Assembly: GCF_029892965.1 (NCBI RefSeq)
Contig: NZ_JARXWN010000001.1
Span: 248,001 to 312,000, forward strand
From: Dysgonomonas sp. PF1-14
Lineage (GTDB): Bacteria; Bacteroidota; Bacteroidia; Bacteroidales; Dysgonomonadaceae
Direction: 5' to 3'
Length of the DNA stretch: 64,000 nucleotides
The notes under the pieces were generated by a model. The model saw only the letters and a list, made by a program, of their open reading frames with translations, was not told the DNA's origin and ran no database searches. Of the stretch, positions 33,698 through 42,710 are shown one piece after another. A program made the position numbers and the translations under genes. Numbering within the stretch: position 1 is the stretch's first letter; each line of letters starts with the position of its first letter.

Positions 33698-36472
33698 TTA
33701 TTCCAGCTCCAGACCGTAGGTCCTGCCCTTATCGACTGCAGGGACACCTGTTTTCATCCATACGGGTTCGGGTGCACCTTTCAGGTAGTGGTCGAAGAAT
33801 TGTTGCAGGCGTATGCTCAAGTCTTTAGTATTCTTTCGCTCTTTCAGGTTGTGAGCCTCGTTGTTGTATTGCAGCATCCACACCGGTTTACCTAAGCGGC
33901 GTAACGCCATAAAGTACTCTATACCCTGATACCAAGGTACTGCACCGTCTTTATCGTTGTGCATTATCAGCAAAGGGGTCTGGACTTTATCTGCAAAGAA
34001 TACAGGTGAGTTTTCCTTATACAGTTCCGGCGCTTCCCACATAGTAGCACCTATACGCGACTGGGTTTGCTCGTACTGGAACTGACGACTCATGCCTGTA
34101 TCCCAACGGATACCGCCATAAGCACTGAACATATTAGATACCGGAGCTCCGGAACCGGCAGCCTTAAACATATTGGTACGTGTAACCAGATAAGCTACCT
34201 GATAACCACCCCAGCTCTGTCCCTGTATAGCCATATTATCTTTGTCTACCCAAGCGTTCTTTGCCATCATTTCAGCTCCTGACACGACACAGTTATAAGC
34301 ATCGTTACCCGGATGTCCTGTAGTATAAATGATATCAGGCGTAAATACAATATATCCACGACTAACATAGAATGGTATGTTTATGATGGATCGGCTCGGT
34401 GCAGGCGGGAAGTACTGATACAGGTTATCGGTATGCTGCTCATAGAAATAGATCATCACAGGGTATTTCTTATTCGGGTCAAAATCTTCGGGCTTATATA
34501 CAATTCCCTGTGTAGTCTTACCATCGAAGGTAGTCCACGAAACCAGTTCGGCTGTACCCCAGTTGTAATCCTTCATCTGAGGATTTATATCGGATAGTTT
34601 AGTTTCCTTCTTCCAAAGATCGGGGGTCACATACAGATTGGGCGATGTATTGAAGTTACTCTTGGTATAACAATAGATGTCCTGTTCTTTTGCCTTCACC
34701 GGATAATTATAGGTATATTTATCAATGGCAAGCTGTCTCAGTTTTGATTTAGCATCCAGTTCATAGAAGCCGTTTTCCTTAGTCGTATTATCGAAAGCAG
34801 ACAACAGCAGTTTTTCGTCCGGCTTTATAAACCGACTCTCGGGATCTGTCTTTATATAGCGCAAAGTACGTTTCGTTTCCCGCCCTTCTCCTTTCGTCAG
34901 ATTCTCGGGAGCTTTTACTCCTTGCGGATCGAGCTTCCATATATCGTAGGCATCATATACTAACAATGCCTCATCGTTCTCCATCCATCCTGCAATGCCA
35001 TATGGATAAGGCAGCATCGGGGTATCTGTCTTTTCATTCCAGAAGTTAACGTCTAACTCATCAGTAAGACAGACCTCTTTTCCAGTGTTCATGGAATAGG
35101 CATAATACCTGCGGTCTTCCGTATTATACCATGCCAGATAATTTCCCTGAGGTGACAAGTTCTGACGCCCTTTCAAGCCTTTCTTGATCTGCTTCTGAGA
35201 ATGATTATCCAGATTGAGCAACCAGACATCATTGGTAGAAGCTGCCCATACATCCCACTGCGACTCGAGGATATAGTTTAGGTTAGATGTTCCTACAGCA
35301 TAACGTCCGTTATTCTCATCGGAGATAACTACCTCCGGCATATCTTCTGTTGCCAACTGGTAGAACTTATTCCCGTTATCCAGATCGATGTATGAAAGGT
35401 ATGTCTGCTTCAGTTTCTTATCTTTCTGCACAAGCTGCATCGGCTGTATCAGTGGTTCTTTCCAATGCCATATATCGAGTTGAGCCTTTTCAAAATCGGG
35501 TATCGTAGTATCTTTCGGCAACTGCATCGGCGCAATACCAAGTAGCAGACGTTTCTCATTCTTACTGAATACAGGATTGTAGTTCTCACTTACATTCCAT
35601 TTATCAGGCATGCCTGCTTTAGCCTTATCTGCCACTATCATTGCAGAATCTAAAGTTGAATTGAAATAATACAAACTATAGTCCTTCACCTCCTTTTTCA
35701 GACTATCTGCCGTAGCGAGGAAGGTCAATTTATTACCCGACTCGGACAAAGCCAATCCTTTATACGTAGTCTTCCCTGTAGAGATTGTTCGTTTGGCATA
35801 GTTAGCCAAATCTATATACAATACACCCGGCTTGTTAACGCTATCTTTCGCCGCAGGCTTTAAGATAGTTGCAAAGCCTTTGCCGTTACGGCTGAAAACA
35901 TACTCGGTCGCATTCTTTATCGTATCTTCTTTCGAGGTGAGGATATTGCGCAATATCAGCGAATAAGCCTTCACTTCTTTCTTGTCCTTTACCTTTAGCG
36001 TATCATCGTATGTATAGGCTATGTAGTCAGAGAAGTCTTTACCTGTTTTATAGGTTTTAACATTCGGGATTTTGGTTATGGTAAACTTATCGAGAACTAC
36101 GATTGCCAGCGAATCTTTAGGCATCTTCTCATCGGCGGTCTTCTTTATCTTCGCCTGACGGGTAACTGCAAAAGGTGCTTTGATCTGTACAATGATATGC
36201 TTCTGATCGGGAGCAACAGAGTAGGTCGAACCACGCGGAACAACAAGTTCCCGCAAGGTTTTCAGATCACGTATCAATAGATAATCGTCACCCTCCTGTT
36301 CTTTTACTACTGCGGCGGAATACTTCCCGTCGTTGGTTACACTGATATTGGATATACTCTTCCACGAATCGTAGACGGAATGATCCAAGACTTTCTTTTG
36401 TGCCATTCCCGGCAGGGCTGTAAATATAGCCAAACCGAGAATAACACTCTTGATATGTGTTTTTCCTGCCAT
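33698..36472 (-). CDS. S9-family prolyl oligopeptidase-like peptidase
   Basis: A 924-residue exported serine peptidase with a signal peptide (about 1-24, LGLAIFTALPGMAQ). A long beta-propeller region is followed by the alpha/beta-hydrolase domain with the nucleophile motif GQSWGGYQ (Ser753), the Asp in MHNDKDGAVPW and the His in NNEAHNLKERKN. It matches the large Bacteroidota dipeptidyl-peptidase-like S9 proteins thought to trim peptides in the periplasm; the exact cleavage preference is unknown. It starts 25 bases after prfB ends, so the two are likely co-transcribed. Confidence 0.9.
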   Translation of the reverse strand: MAGKTHIKSVILGLAIFTALPGMAQKKVLDHSVYDSWKSISNISVTNDGKYSAAVVKEQEGDDYLLIRDLKTLRELVVPRGSTYSVAPDQKHIIVQIKAPFAVTRQAKIKKTADEKMPKDSLAIVVLDKFTITKIPNVKTYKTGKDFSDYIAYTYDDTLKVKDKKEVKAYSLILRNILTSKEDTIKNATEYVFSRNGKGFATILKPAAKDSVNKPGVLYIDLANYAKRTISTGKTTYKGLALSESGNKLTFLATADSLKKEVKDYSLYYFNSTLDSAMIVADKAKAGMPDKWNVSENYNPVFSKNEKRLLLGIAPMQLPKDTTIPDFEKAQLDIWHWKEPLIQPMQLVQKDKKLKQTYLSYIDLDNGNKFYQLATEDMPEVVISDENNGRYAVGTSNLNYILESQWDVWAASTNDVWLLNLDNHSQKQIKKGLKGRQNLSPQGNYLAWYNTEDRRYYAYSMNTGKEVCLTDELDVNFWNEKTDTPMLPYPYGIAGWMENDEALLVYDAYDIWKLDPQGVKAPENLTKGEGRETKRTLRYIKTDPESRFIKPDEKLLLSAFDNTTKENGFYELDAKSKLRQLAIDKYTYNYPVKAKEQDIYCYTKSNFNTSPNLYVTPDLWKKETKLSDINPQMKDYNWGTAELVSWTTFDGKTTQGIVYKPEDFDPNKKYPVMIYFYEQHTDNLYQYFPPAPSRSIINIPFYVSRGYIVFTPDIIYTTGHPGNDAYNCVVSGAEMMAKNAWVDKDNMAIQGQSWGGYQVAYLVTRTNMFKAAGSGAPVSNMFSAYGGIRWDTGMSRQFQYEQTQSRIGATMWEAPELYKENSPVFFADKVQTPLLIMHNDKDGAVPWYQGIEYFMALRRLGKPVWMLQYNNEAHNLKERKNTKDLSIRLQQFFDHYLKGAPEPVWMKTGVPAVDKGRTYGLELE

Positions 36473-36497
36473 AACAATAAGGTTTTATAATGTAGGA

Positions 36498-37611
36498 TTA
36501 CGCCTCTTCGCCGTATTCCATTAAATAAGCTTTGATAAAATCATCGAGGTCACCATCCATCACAGCATTTACATTCGATGTCTGATAATTGGTGCGGTGA
36601 TCTTTCACCCGGCGGTCGTCGAATACATAACTACGTATCTGCGAACCCCATTCGATTTTCTTCTTGCCGGCTTCTATCTTCGACTGCTCACGACTGCGTC
36701 TTTCCAACTCCATTTCGTAGAGTTGCGACTTCAGCAAACGTATAGCATTGTCTTTATTTCCAAACTGGGAACGGCTTTCTGTATTCTCTATAACAATCTC
36801 CTTTTCTTCACCGGTCTCAGGGTCTTTGTATTTGTAGTGCAAACGAACGCCTGTTTCTACCTTATTCACATTCTGGCCTCCTGCTCCACTGGAACGGAAA
36901 GTGTCCCATGTGATATCGGACTGATTAACATCTATTTCGATGCTGTCGTCCACTAATGGCACGATAAACACCGAAGCAAATGATGTCATACGCTTGCCCT
37001 GAGCATTATAGGGTGAAACGCGTACAAGGCGGTGCACACCGTTTTCCGACTTGAGGTAACCATAAGCATATTCGCCTTCCACCTGTAATGTAGCCGTTTT
37101 AATACCAGCCTCGTCTCCGTCCTGCCAGTTGGTAATAGTCGTTTTATATCCTTTATCTTCGCACCAGCGCTGATACATACGAAACAGCATGGATGCCCAG
37201 TCCTGACCTTCTGTTCCGCCAGCGCCACTATTTATTTTCAGTACGGCTCCAAGCTTATCCTCTTCGCGGCGAAGCATATTTTTAAGCTCGAGGTTCTCTA
37301 CCAATTTAAGGGCTTCATTGTAGGCAGCATCAACTTCTTCTTCGGAAGTTACGCCTTCTTTCAGGAAATCGTAGGCAAGTTGCAGTTCGTCTACTCCTGC
37401 TTTTACTTCAGTATAGCCTTCTATCCACCCTTTCAGACCGCGTATGATCTTCATCTGAGCTTCGGCGGCTTTATTATCGTCCCAGAATCCGGGAGCCTGA
37501 GTTCTCAGTTCCTCTTCTTCGAGTTGTATTTTCTTTGCATCGACGTCAAAGATGCCTCCTCAACGCATCCTCGCGTTCCAACACTTCTTTGAGTTGGTCT
37601 GATGTAATCAT
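36498..37611 (-). CDS. prfB: Peptide chain release factor 2, with programmed +1 frameshift
   Basis: RF2 ends translation at UGA and UAA. Reading starts at the ATG 37611-37609 and runs 21 codons (MITSDQLKEVLEREDALRRHL) to an in-frame TGA at 37548-37546. The site reads AGGAGG CAT CTT TGA C: a Shine-Dalgarno-like stimulator, a slippery CTT and the TGA followed by C, the classic prfB +1 frameshift. After the shift the second frame (from GAC at 37547) gives 349 residues with the GGQ motif (SSGAGGQNVNKVETG) and SPY in the anticodon-like tripeptide position. Total about 370 residues. Confidence 0.96.
37545..37557 (-). promoter_or_regulatory. Programmed +1 ribosomal frameshift site of prfB
   Basis: On the minus strand AGGAGG (37560-37555 region) is three bases from CTT TGA C (37551-37545). 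Slow termination at UGA when RF2 is scarce lets the ribosome slip from CTT to TTT and read GAC, giving autoregulation. The mechanism is well established for prfB. Confidence 0.9.
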
Positions 37612-37646
37612 AAGTTACCTTTTAAGTTAGTTAATAAATCAAGCTG

Positions 37647-37676
37647 CAAATGTATGAAAAAAGAAAGAGTTATCAA
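37647..37676 (-). promoter_or_regulatory. Promoter of prfB
   Basis: On the minus strand TTG (37676-37674) and the -7 box TACATTTG (37654-37647) are 19 bases apart. The box ends 35 bases before the prfB ATG. Confidence 0.55.
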
Positions 37677-37776
37677 TCTTTGTATAGTGAAATATGCGGA
37701 TATACTACTTTAAAAATACAACGAATAGACAGGTGTTAATTAACATATTGAAAGGCTGTTTATTGAAGTTATTTCT

Positions 37777-37784
37777 TAATTTTG
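37777..37784 (+). promoter_or_regulatory. Bacteroidota -7 promoter box for the D-amino-acid operon
   Basis: TAATTTTG matches TAnnTTTG, 78 bases before the ATG of the GntP gene at 37863. Confidence 0.45.
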
Positions 37785-37862
37785 AAACATCAAGAAAACA
37801 CGATAAGGTAATTCTCAAAAGGATGTCCTTACATATTAGCAAACACATAAAACCTTAAGTCG

Positions 37863-39185
37863 ATGCCTTTTATCATCATTATCCTTAGCTTAGCACTACT
37901 TATTGTGCTCATTTCCCGTTTTAAGGTCAATGCGTTCTTGTCTTTCCTCATTGTATCTATCCTTGCCGGAATAGCATTGGGGATACCATTAGAGAATCTG
38001 CCTAAATCTGTAAATAATGGCATTGCGGCAATAATGGGAGACCTCACCCTTATTATCGTATTGGGCGCAATGCTTGGTAAGTTGGTCGCTGAAAGTGGTG
38101 CAGCACAAAAGATCGCCGATGTAATGGTAAATGCTTTCGGCACGAAACATATCCAATGGGGATTGATGGTAACCGGATTTATTGTCGGCATCCCTTTATT
38201 TTATGGTATCGGGTTTATACTGCTAGTTCCGCTTATCTTTTCCATTGTATACAAATATAAGCTTCCGGCTGTCTATATCGGGTTACCAATGTTAGCTGCT
38301 TTATCTGTCACACATGGCTTTTTGCCACCACATCCTTCGCCTGTAGCATTGGTATCAATGTTTGAGGCAGACATGGGGCTTACCCTCATCTACGGTTTAG
38401 CTGTGGCTATTCCTTCCATTATACTTGCCGGTCCCGTCTTCTCAAAAACATTGAAGAATATCAAATCCGGGCCTGTAACCTTATTTGAACAAAAAGAGAC
38501 AAACAACAATTACGGTACTCCGGGAAAGTTCAACAGTTTTATAACCGCAACACTTCCTGTTTTCCTGCTGATAATAGTGACTGTCATCCCTTACTGCTTT
38601 CCCAAGATGGGTGACACAACCAAATCTATCGTATCATTCGTTGGAGCACCATCTATCGTTATGTTACTTGCCGTTATTGTTGCCACATATTCATTAGGCA
38701 TAAGTCAAGGACGAAAGATGAAAGATATAATGGAGGTTTATGGCGATGCAGTAAAAGACATTGCTATGATATTACTTATTATTGCCGGAGCCGGAATCTT
38801 TAAACAAATAATGGAAGACAGTGGAGTTAGTCAGGAGCTGGCCAATGTACTAAAACAATTGCCTATACATCCGCTTATCTTAGGATGGCTGATAGCTGCC
38901 ATTATCAGAGGCTGCGTAGGCTCTGCTACCGTTGCCGCCCTTACTGCCGCAGGTGTTATTATGCCACTTGTTGCTCAAAGCGGTGTAAACCCGTGCCTGA
39001 TGGTTTTATCTCTGGGTGCAGGTAGCTTAATGTTCTCTCATGTGAACGATGCGGGCTTCTGGATGTTTAAAGAGTACTTCAACCTGAGTATGAAGGACAC
39101 GCTCAGATCATGGTCGGTTATGGAGGCAATAGTTTCCGTAATGGGACTATTGGGAGTCTTGCTATTGAGCCTTATTGTAAAATGA
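37863..39185 (+). CDS. GntP-family permease (possible D-serine transporter)
   Basis: A 440-residue inner-membrane transporter with about twelve hydrophobic segments. GntP hallmarks are the repeated glycine/proline-rich loops such as GIPLFYGIGFILLVPL, THGFLPPHPSPVAL and RGCVGSATVAALTAAGVIMP (partly quoted). The family imports gluconate and related acids, but E. coli DsdX, a D-serine permease, belongs to it too. The downstream D-serine-type dehydratase, RidA and dipeptidase favour a D-amino acid as substrate; that is inference. It is the first gene of a four-gene operon (27-42-base gaps). Confidence 0.9.
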   Translation: MPFIIIILSLALLIVLISRFKVNAFLSFLIVSILAGIALGIPLENLPKSVNNGIAAIMGDLTLIIVLGAMLGKLVAESGAAQKIADVMVNAFGTKHIQWGLMVTGFIVGIPLFYGIGFILLVPLIFSIVYKYKLPAVYIGLPMLAALSVTHGFLPPHPSPVALVSMFEADMGLTLIYGLAVAIPSIILAGPVFSKTLKNIKSGPVTLFEQKETNNNYGTPGKFNSFITATLPVFLLIIVTVIPYCFPKMGDTTKSIVSFVGAPSIVMLLAVIVATYSLGISQGRKMKDIMEVYGDAVKDIAMILLIIAGAGIFKQIMEDSGVSQELANVLKQLPIHPLILGWLIAAIIRGCVGSATVAALTAAGVIMPLVAQSGVNPCLMVLSLGAGSLMFSHVNDAGFWMFKEYFNLSMKDTLRSWSVMEAIVSVMGLLGVLLLSLIVK

Positions 39186-39212
39186 ATTATATAAACTTAA
39201 ACTATAAACATT

Positions 39213-39683
39213 ATGAGTATGTACAATGCTGATGAACAATTCGCTAAACTGGGACTATCACTGCCCCCTGCCCCAGCACCAAAAGGAGTATATAAACCAT
39301 GCCTGATCGATGGCAAGTATCTGTATCTGTCCGGACATGGACCAGTACAAGATGACAAGTCTTTGATTATCGGCCGTATCGGCAGAGAACTGACTCAGGA
39401 AGAAGGCAAGCATGCCGCACGACAGGTAGGACTAACCATGCTATCTACCATCAAAACAAATCTCGGCAGCCTCAATAAAGTGAAAAGAGTGATCAAGGTT
39501 CTAGGTATGGTAAACTGTGTACCTGAGTTTGAGTATCACCCATACATCATCAATGGATGTAGTGAACTATTTGCCGAAGTATGGGGTGAAGAGAACGGTG
39601 TAGGCACAAGAAGTGCTGTGGGCTTCGGTTCATTACCGGACAATATTCCTGTAGAAATAGAAGCTTTATTTGAACTATACTAA
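39213..39683 (+). CDS. RidA-family protein (2-aminoacrylate deaminase-like)
   Basis: RidA proteins hydrolyse reactive enamines and imines made by PLP-dependent dehydratases. The 156-residue product is somewhat longer than classic RidA (about 128) because of an N-terminal segment (ADEQFAKLGLSLPPAPAPKG). The arginine that binds the substrate carboxylate in RidA is present as Arg133 in GTRSAVGFG, and the last strand reads PVEIEALFEL. It sits between the transporter and the dehydratase-like gene, exactly where detoxification of aminoacrylate would be useful. Confidence 0.88.
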   Translation: MSMYNADEQFAKLGLSLPPAPAPKGVYKPCLIDGKYLYLSGHGPVQDDKSLIIGRIGRELTQEEGKHAARQVGLTMLSTIKTNLGSLNKVKRVIKVLGMVNCVPEFEYHPYIINGCSELFAEVWGEENGVGTRSAVGFGSLPDNIPVEIEALFELY

Positions 39684-39698
39684 ACCTACCCCAAGATT

Positions 39699-40802
39699 AT
39701 GGCTGAATGGTATAAGATCAAAAACAAAGAGCAGATAGATTCTCCTGCATTAGTTATCTATCCCGACAGGGTGCAAGAGAATATCGACCTCTGCATTGAG
39801 ATAGCTAAAGATGTAGACAAACTCCGCCCTCATGTGAAAACAAACAAGATGAGTGAGGTCTGCAACATGATGCTACAGTCCGGCATTACCAAGTTTAAAT
39901 GTGCGACTATTGCCGAAGCCGAAATGCTGGCTATCATCGGAGCACCCGATATATTATTGGCTTACCAACCTGTAGGTCCTAAAACATCACGCTTACTGTC
40001 ATTAGTTAAAGCATATCCGCTCAGCACCTTTTCCTGTCTTGTCGATAGCGAATCTAATGCGCAACAGATCGACTCGCTTTGCAAGAAGGAGAGAATAAAG
40101 TTAAATGTATATATCGACCTTAATGTCGGCATGAACCGCACAGGCATTTTGCCGGAAGGAGCGCTTTCGCTGGCAAGGAAGATCCTTGCTCTGGGTAACA
40201 TCCACCTGACCGGAATACATGGCTATGACGGACACATACATGATGAGAATATAGGTGAGCGCAAGAAGGCCGGAGATAAGTCATTCGCCCTAGCAAAGAA
40301 AGTCTATGATGAAATAGCAGAATGGTGTCCTCAGCATTTAACAATGGTGATGGGAGGAACACCAACCTTCCCGGTACATATACACAGAGACAATGTAGAA
40401 TGTAGCCCCGGCACATTTATATTTTGGGACTGGGGATACAAACATATGCTGAAGGACATGCCTTTCGAGTATGCTGCCCTTGTCATCTCCCGCGTTATCT
40501 CCATCATAGACAAGCATCATATTTGTATCGATTTAGGGCATAAGTCCGTTGCTGCGGAAAACCCTTTGCCTCGCGTCTACTTCCTGAATGCGCCGGAGGC
40601 TAAACCCATAGCACAAAGCGAAGAGCATCTTGTAGTGGAAGTGCCGGATAGCAGTAAGTATCACTTAGGTGATATCTTCTACGGAGTACCGGTACACATC
40701 TGCCCTACTGTGGCGCTATATGATAAAGCCTGTGTGATAATGAATAATAACAAGATCACATACTGGAATATAGTTGCCCGAAACCGTTCTATCAACTATT
40801 AG
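39699..40802 (+). CDS. Zn/PLP-dependent D-serine dehydratase-like enzyme (DSD1/D-threonine aldolase family)
   Basis: A 367-residue fold-type III (alanine racemase-like) PLP enzyme. The PLP lysine is Lys47 in RPHVKTNK. The metal site near the C-terminus is HIC in VPVHICPTVAL (His333, Cys335). As I recall, eukaryotic Zn-dependent D-serine dehydratases use His-x-Cys while D-threonine aldolases use His-x-Asp, so this one looks like a D-serine dehydratase giving pyruvate and ammonia through 2-aminoacrylate. Its place after ridA supports this. An aldolase activity on other beta-hydroxy-D-amino acids remains possible. Confidence 0.85.
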   Translation: MAEWYKIKNKEQIDSPALVIYPDRVQENIDLCIEIAKDVDKLRPHVKTNKMSEVCNMMLQSGITKFKCATIAEAEMLAIIGAPDILLAYQPVGPKTSRLLSLVKAYPLSTFSCLVDSESNAQQIDSLCKKERIKLNVYIDLNVGMNRTGILPEGALSLARKILALGNIHLTGIHGYDGHIHDENIGERKKAGDKSFALAKKVYDEIAEWCPQHLTMVMGGTPTFPVHIHRDNVECSPGTFIFWDWGYKHMLKDMPFEYAALVISRVISIIDKHHICIDLGHKSVAAENPLPRVYFLNAPEAKPIAQSEEHLVVEVPDSSKYHLGDIFYGVPVHICPTVALYDKACVIMNNNKITYWNIVARNRSINY

Positions 40803-40844
40803 CATCATCCCTTTATTAATCACAAATACCGAAAAACCTTAAAA

Positions 40845-41927
40845 ATGTCTAAACCACTTATTATAGATGCACATCTCGACCTGAGCATGAATGCTTTGGA
40901 ATGGAACAGAGACCTCCGCTGGTCTGTAGATGAAATAAACGAAAGCGAAGCCGGTATGACCGACAAGCCCGACAGAGGCAATGCCACCACAACCCTACCC
41001 GAGCTAAGAAAAGGAAACATCGGACTGGTCGTAGCTACACAAATAGGACGTGTAGTGAGAGATAACAAAGGGCTTCCGGGTGCAGGATGGCACTCTCCCG
41101 AACAGGCATGGGCACAGACACAGGGACAACTGGCATGGTACCGCGAAATGGAACGGCTCGGCGAAATGGTAATGATAAAGAACCGCGCCGAACTGGATAC
41201 ACATCTGGCGCTATGGGCTAACGGAGAACCAAACGACAAGAAGCCTGTAGGCTATATATTAAGCCTCGAAGGCGCAGACTCCATTGTGACTCTCGACCAT
41301 GTAGAAATAGCCTACAACTATGGGCTAAGAGCTATCGGCCCTGCGCATTACGGTCCGGGACGATATGCCAACGGTACTGATTCGTCAGGAAGGCTTAACG
41401 ATATGGGCGTTGCCCTGCTGAAAGAAATGGATCGGCTTGGTATGATACTGGACGCCACTCATCTGAATGATGATGCTTTCTGGCATGCACTTGAAATATA
41501 CAAAGGCAGCATCTGGGCAAGTCACAATAATTGCCGCAAATTTGTAAACCACAACCGCCAGTTCAGCGATGAGATGATAAAAGCGTTGATTGAACGAGAT
41601 GCTGTTATCGGGATTGCTTTAGACGCGTGGATGATGGTTCCCAACTGGGTGCGTGGCGTATCGAATGCGAAAGACATGAACTGCAATCTGGAAATTATGG
41701 TAAACAATATTGACAATATTTGCCAGATTGCCGGCAATACAGATCATGCCGCTATAGGTAGTGATCTTGATGGTGCATTTGGTACAGAGCAATGCCCTTA
41801 CGACCTGAAAACAATAGCCGACCTGCAAAAGGTACCATCGTTACTTAAAAACAGAGGCTATAGCGACGAAGACATCGAGAAAATAGCCAATGGCAACTGG
41901 ATACGTTTTATGCGAAAAGCATTATAA
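40845..41927 (+). CDS. Membrane-dipeptidase-type dipeptidase (peptidase M19)
   Basis: A 360-residue zinc dipeptidase of the renal-dipeptidase family. Metal and catalytic residues are visible in order: DAHLDLS (His10, Asp12), LSLEGAD (Glu bridge), DATHLND (His), ASHNNCR (His) and IGSDLDGAF (Asp). There is no signal peptide, so it is probably cytosolic. M19 enzymes often accept dipeptides with a D-residue at the C-terminus, so it could release D-amino acids for the dehydratase encoded before it. It ends the operon and a terminator follows 19 bases later. Confidence 0.93.
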   Translation: MSKPLIIDAHLDLSMNALEWNRDLRWSVDEINESEAGMTDKPDRGNATTTLPELRKGNIGLVVATQIGRVVRDNKGLPGAGWHSPEQAWAQTQGQLAWYREMERLGEMVMIKNRAELDTHLALWANGEPNDKKPVGYILSLEGADSIVTLDHVEIAYNYGLRAIGPAHYGPGRYANGTDSSGRLNDMGVALLKEMDRLGMILDATHLNDDAFWHALEIYKGSIWASHNNCRKFVNHNRQFSDEMIKALIERDAVIGIALDAWMMVPNWVRGVSNAKDMNCNLEIMVNNIDNICQIAGNTDHAAIGSDLDGAFGTEQCPYDLKTIADLQKVPSLLKNRGYSDEDIEKIANGNWIRFMRKAL

Positions 41928-41945
41928 TCCAATAAATCAGACATT

Positions 41946-41980
41946 AAAGAAGGAACAGCGCTTTGCTCCTTCTTTTTTTT
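41946..41980 (+). terminator. Terminator of the D-amino-acid operon
   Basis: AAAGAAGGA (41946-41954) pairs with TCCTTCTTT (41967-41975) around an inner GC pair loop, followed by a run of T (to 41980). It lies 19 bases after the M19 stop. Confidence 0.88.
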
Positions 41981-42041
41981 GTCATAAAAGATGAATCTAA
42001 AAATTCACATTACTTACATATCTTTTTCTTCAGGGAATATT

Positions 42042-42049
42042 TACCTTTG
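42042..42049 (+). promoter_or_regulatory. Bacteroidota -7 promoter box for elaA
   Basis: TACCTTTG matches TAnnTTTG and lies 23 bases before the ATG at 42072. This supports the shorter start for the acetyltransferase, since the upstream in-frame ATG at 41991 would lie before the promoter. Confidence 0.55.
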
Positions 42050-42071
42050 TTCCACTTTTTCAGAAAACAAT

Positions 42072-42524
42072 ATGAAGCAAGAATTAACATGGAGGGTAAG
42101 CCGTTTCGAGGAGCTTACAACAACAGAACTATATGATATACTGCATCTGCGCTGCAAAATATTCGTATTGGAGCAGGATGCGCCATATCTCGACATGGAC
42201 TATAAAGATCAGAAAGCTCTGCACCTGCACGGATATATAGACGGTAGGCTGGTTGCATATTGCCGTCTGTTCAGAGCAGGTGATTATTTTAGCCAAGCCT
42301 GCATTGGGCGCGTAGTCGTTGCCACAGAGTTTCGCAAATACGGATATGGGCACGATTTGATGCGAAGAGCCATCGAACTGGAAGAATCAGCATTGGGAGA
42401 AACCAAAATCACTATCTCGGCACAGCAATACCTGAAAAAATTCTACGAAAGTCACGGCTTCAGGCAAACAAGTGAGATGTATCTGGAAGACGGGCTGCCA
42501 CATATAGAGATGAAAAAAGAATAA
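42072..42524 (+). CDS. elaA: ElaA-type GNAT acetyltransferase
   Basis: A 150-residue GNAT protein beginning MKQELTWRVSRFEELTTTELYDILHLRCKIFVLEQ (partly quoted), the typical ElaA start with LRxxIFVVEQ. The acetyl-CoA loop is IGRVVVATEFRKYGYGHDLM and the C-terminal part FYESHGFRQTSEMYLEDGLPHIEM is diagnostic. The substrate is not known. The open frame extends 27 codons further upstream, but a -7 box sits inside that extension and family members start at the chosen ATG. Confidence 0.9.
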   Translation: MKQELTWRVSRFEELTTTELYDILHLRCKIFVLEQDAPYLDMDYKDQKALHLHGYIDGRLVAYCRLFRAGDYFSQACIGRVVVATEFRKYGYGHDLMRRAIELEESALGETKITISAQQYLKKFYESHGFRQTSEMYLEDGLPHIEMKKE

Positions 42525-42530
42525 AAAAGT

Positions 42531-42562
42531 CTTGGAGATTAAGATTTTAAATCATAAATTTG
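42531..42562 (+). promoter_or_regulatory. Promoter of rpsU
   Basis: CTTG (42531-42534) and the -7 box TAAATTTG (42555-42562) are 20 bases apart, matching the Bacteroidota consensus. Transcription would start near 42569, giving a leader of about 190 bases before rpsU. Confidence 0.65.
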
Positions 42563-42570
42563 CAGCCCGA

Positions 42571-42710
42571 AAACAGAGAGGAGGTTTGATGATCTTTTGA
42601 ACAAAACATATTCGACAAGAATAGGATGTCACAGCAAGTGATGTTCGGAAGATCGTTTATTATTACAAAGCAGCTGACTTAAATGTTTATACGAAAGGGA
42701 TTCTAATCCC
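42571..42710 (+). promoter_or_regulatory. Structured rpsU leader with an upstream Shine-Dalgarno
   Basis: The long 5' leader carries AGGAGGT (42579-42585) followed at once by ATG ATC TTT TGA (42589-42600), a three-codon frame. GATCTTTTGAACA (42591-42603) pairs with TGTTCGGAAGATC (42642-42654) over 13 bp with two G-U pairs, enclosing a TATTC/GAATA hairpin and a TCAC/GTGA hairpin. A last hairpin, GGGAT/ATCCC, lies at 42697-42710. The true rpsU ATG (42758) has no Shine-Dalgarno. Such a structure points to autoregulation by S21, as inference. Confidence 0.6.

Noticed and set aside
37863-39185. Gluconate utilisation operon
   Set aside because: The permease is GntP-type, but there is no gluconate kinase or dehydratase; the neighbours handle D-amino acids and dipeptides.
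41991-42071. N-terminal extension of the ElaA acetyltransferase
   Set aside because: The extension lacks family similarity and contains the likely -7 promoter box, so the later ATG is preferred.
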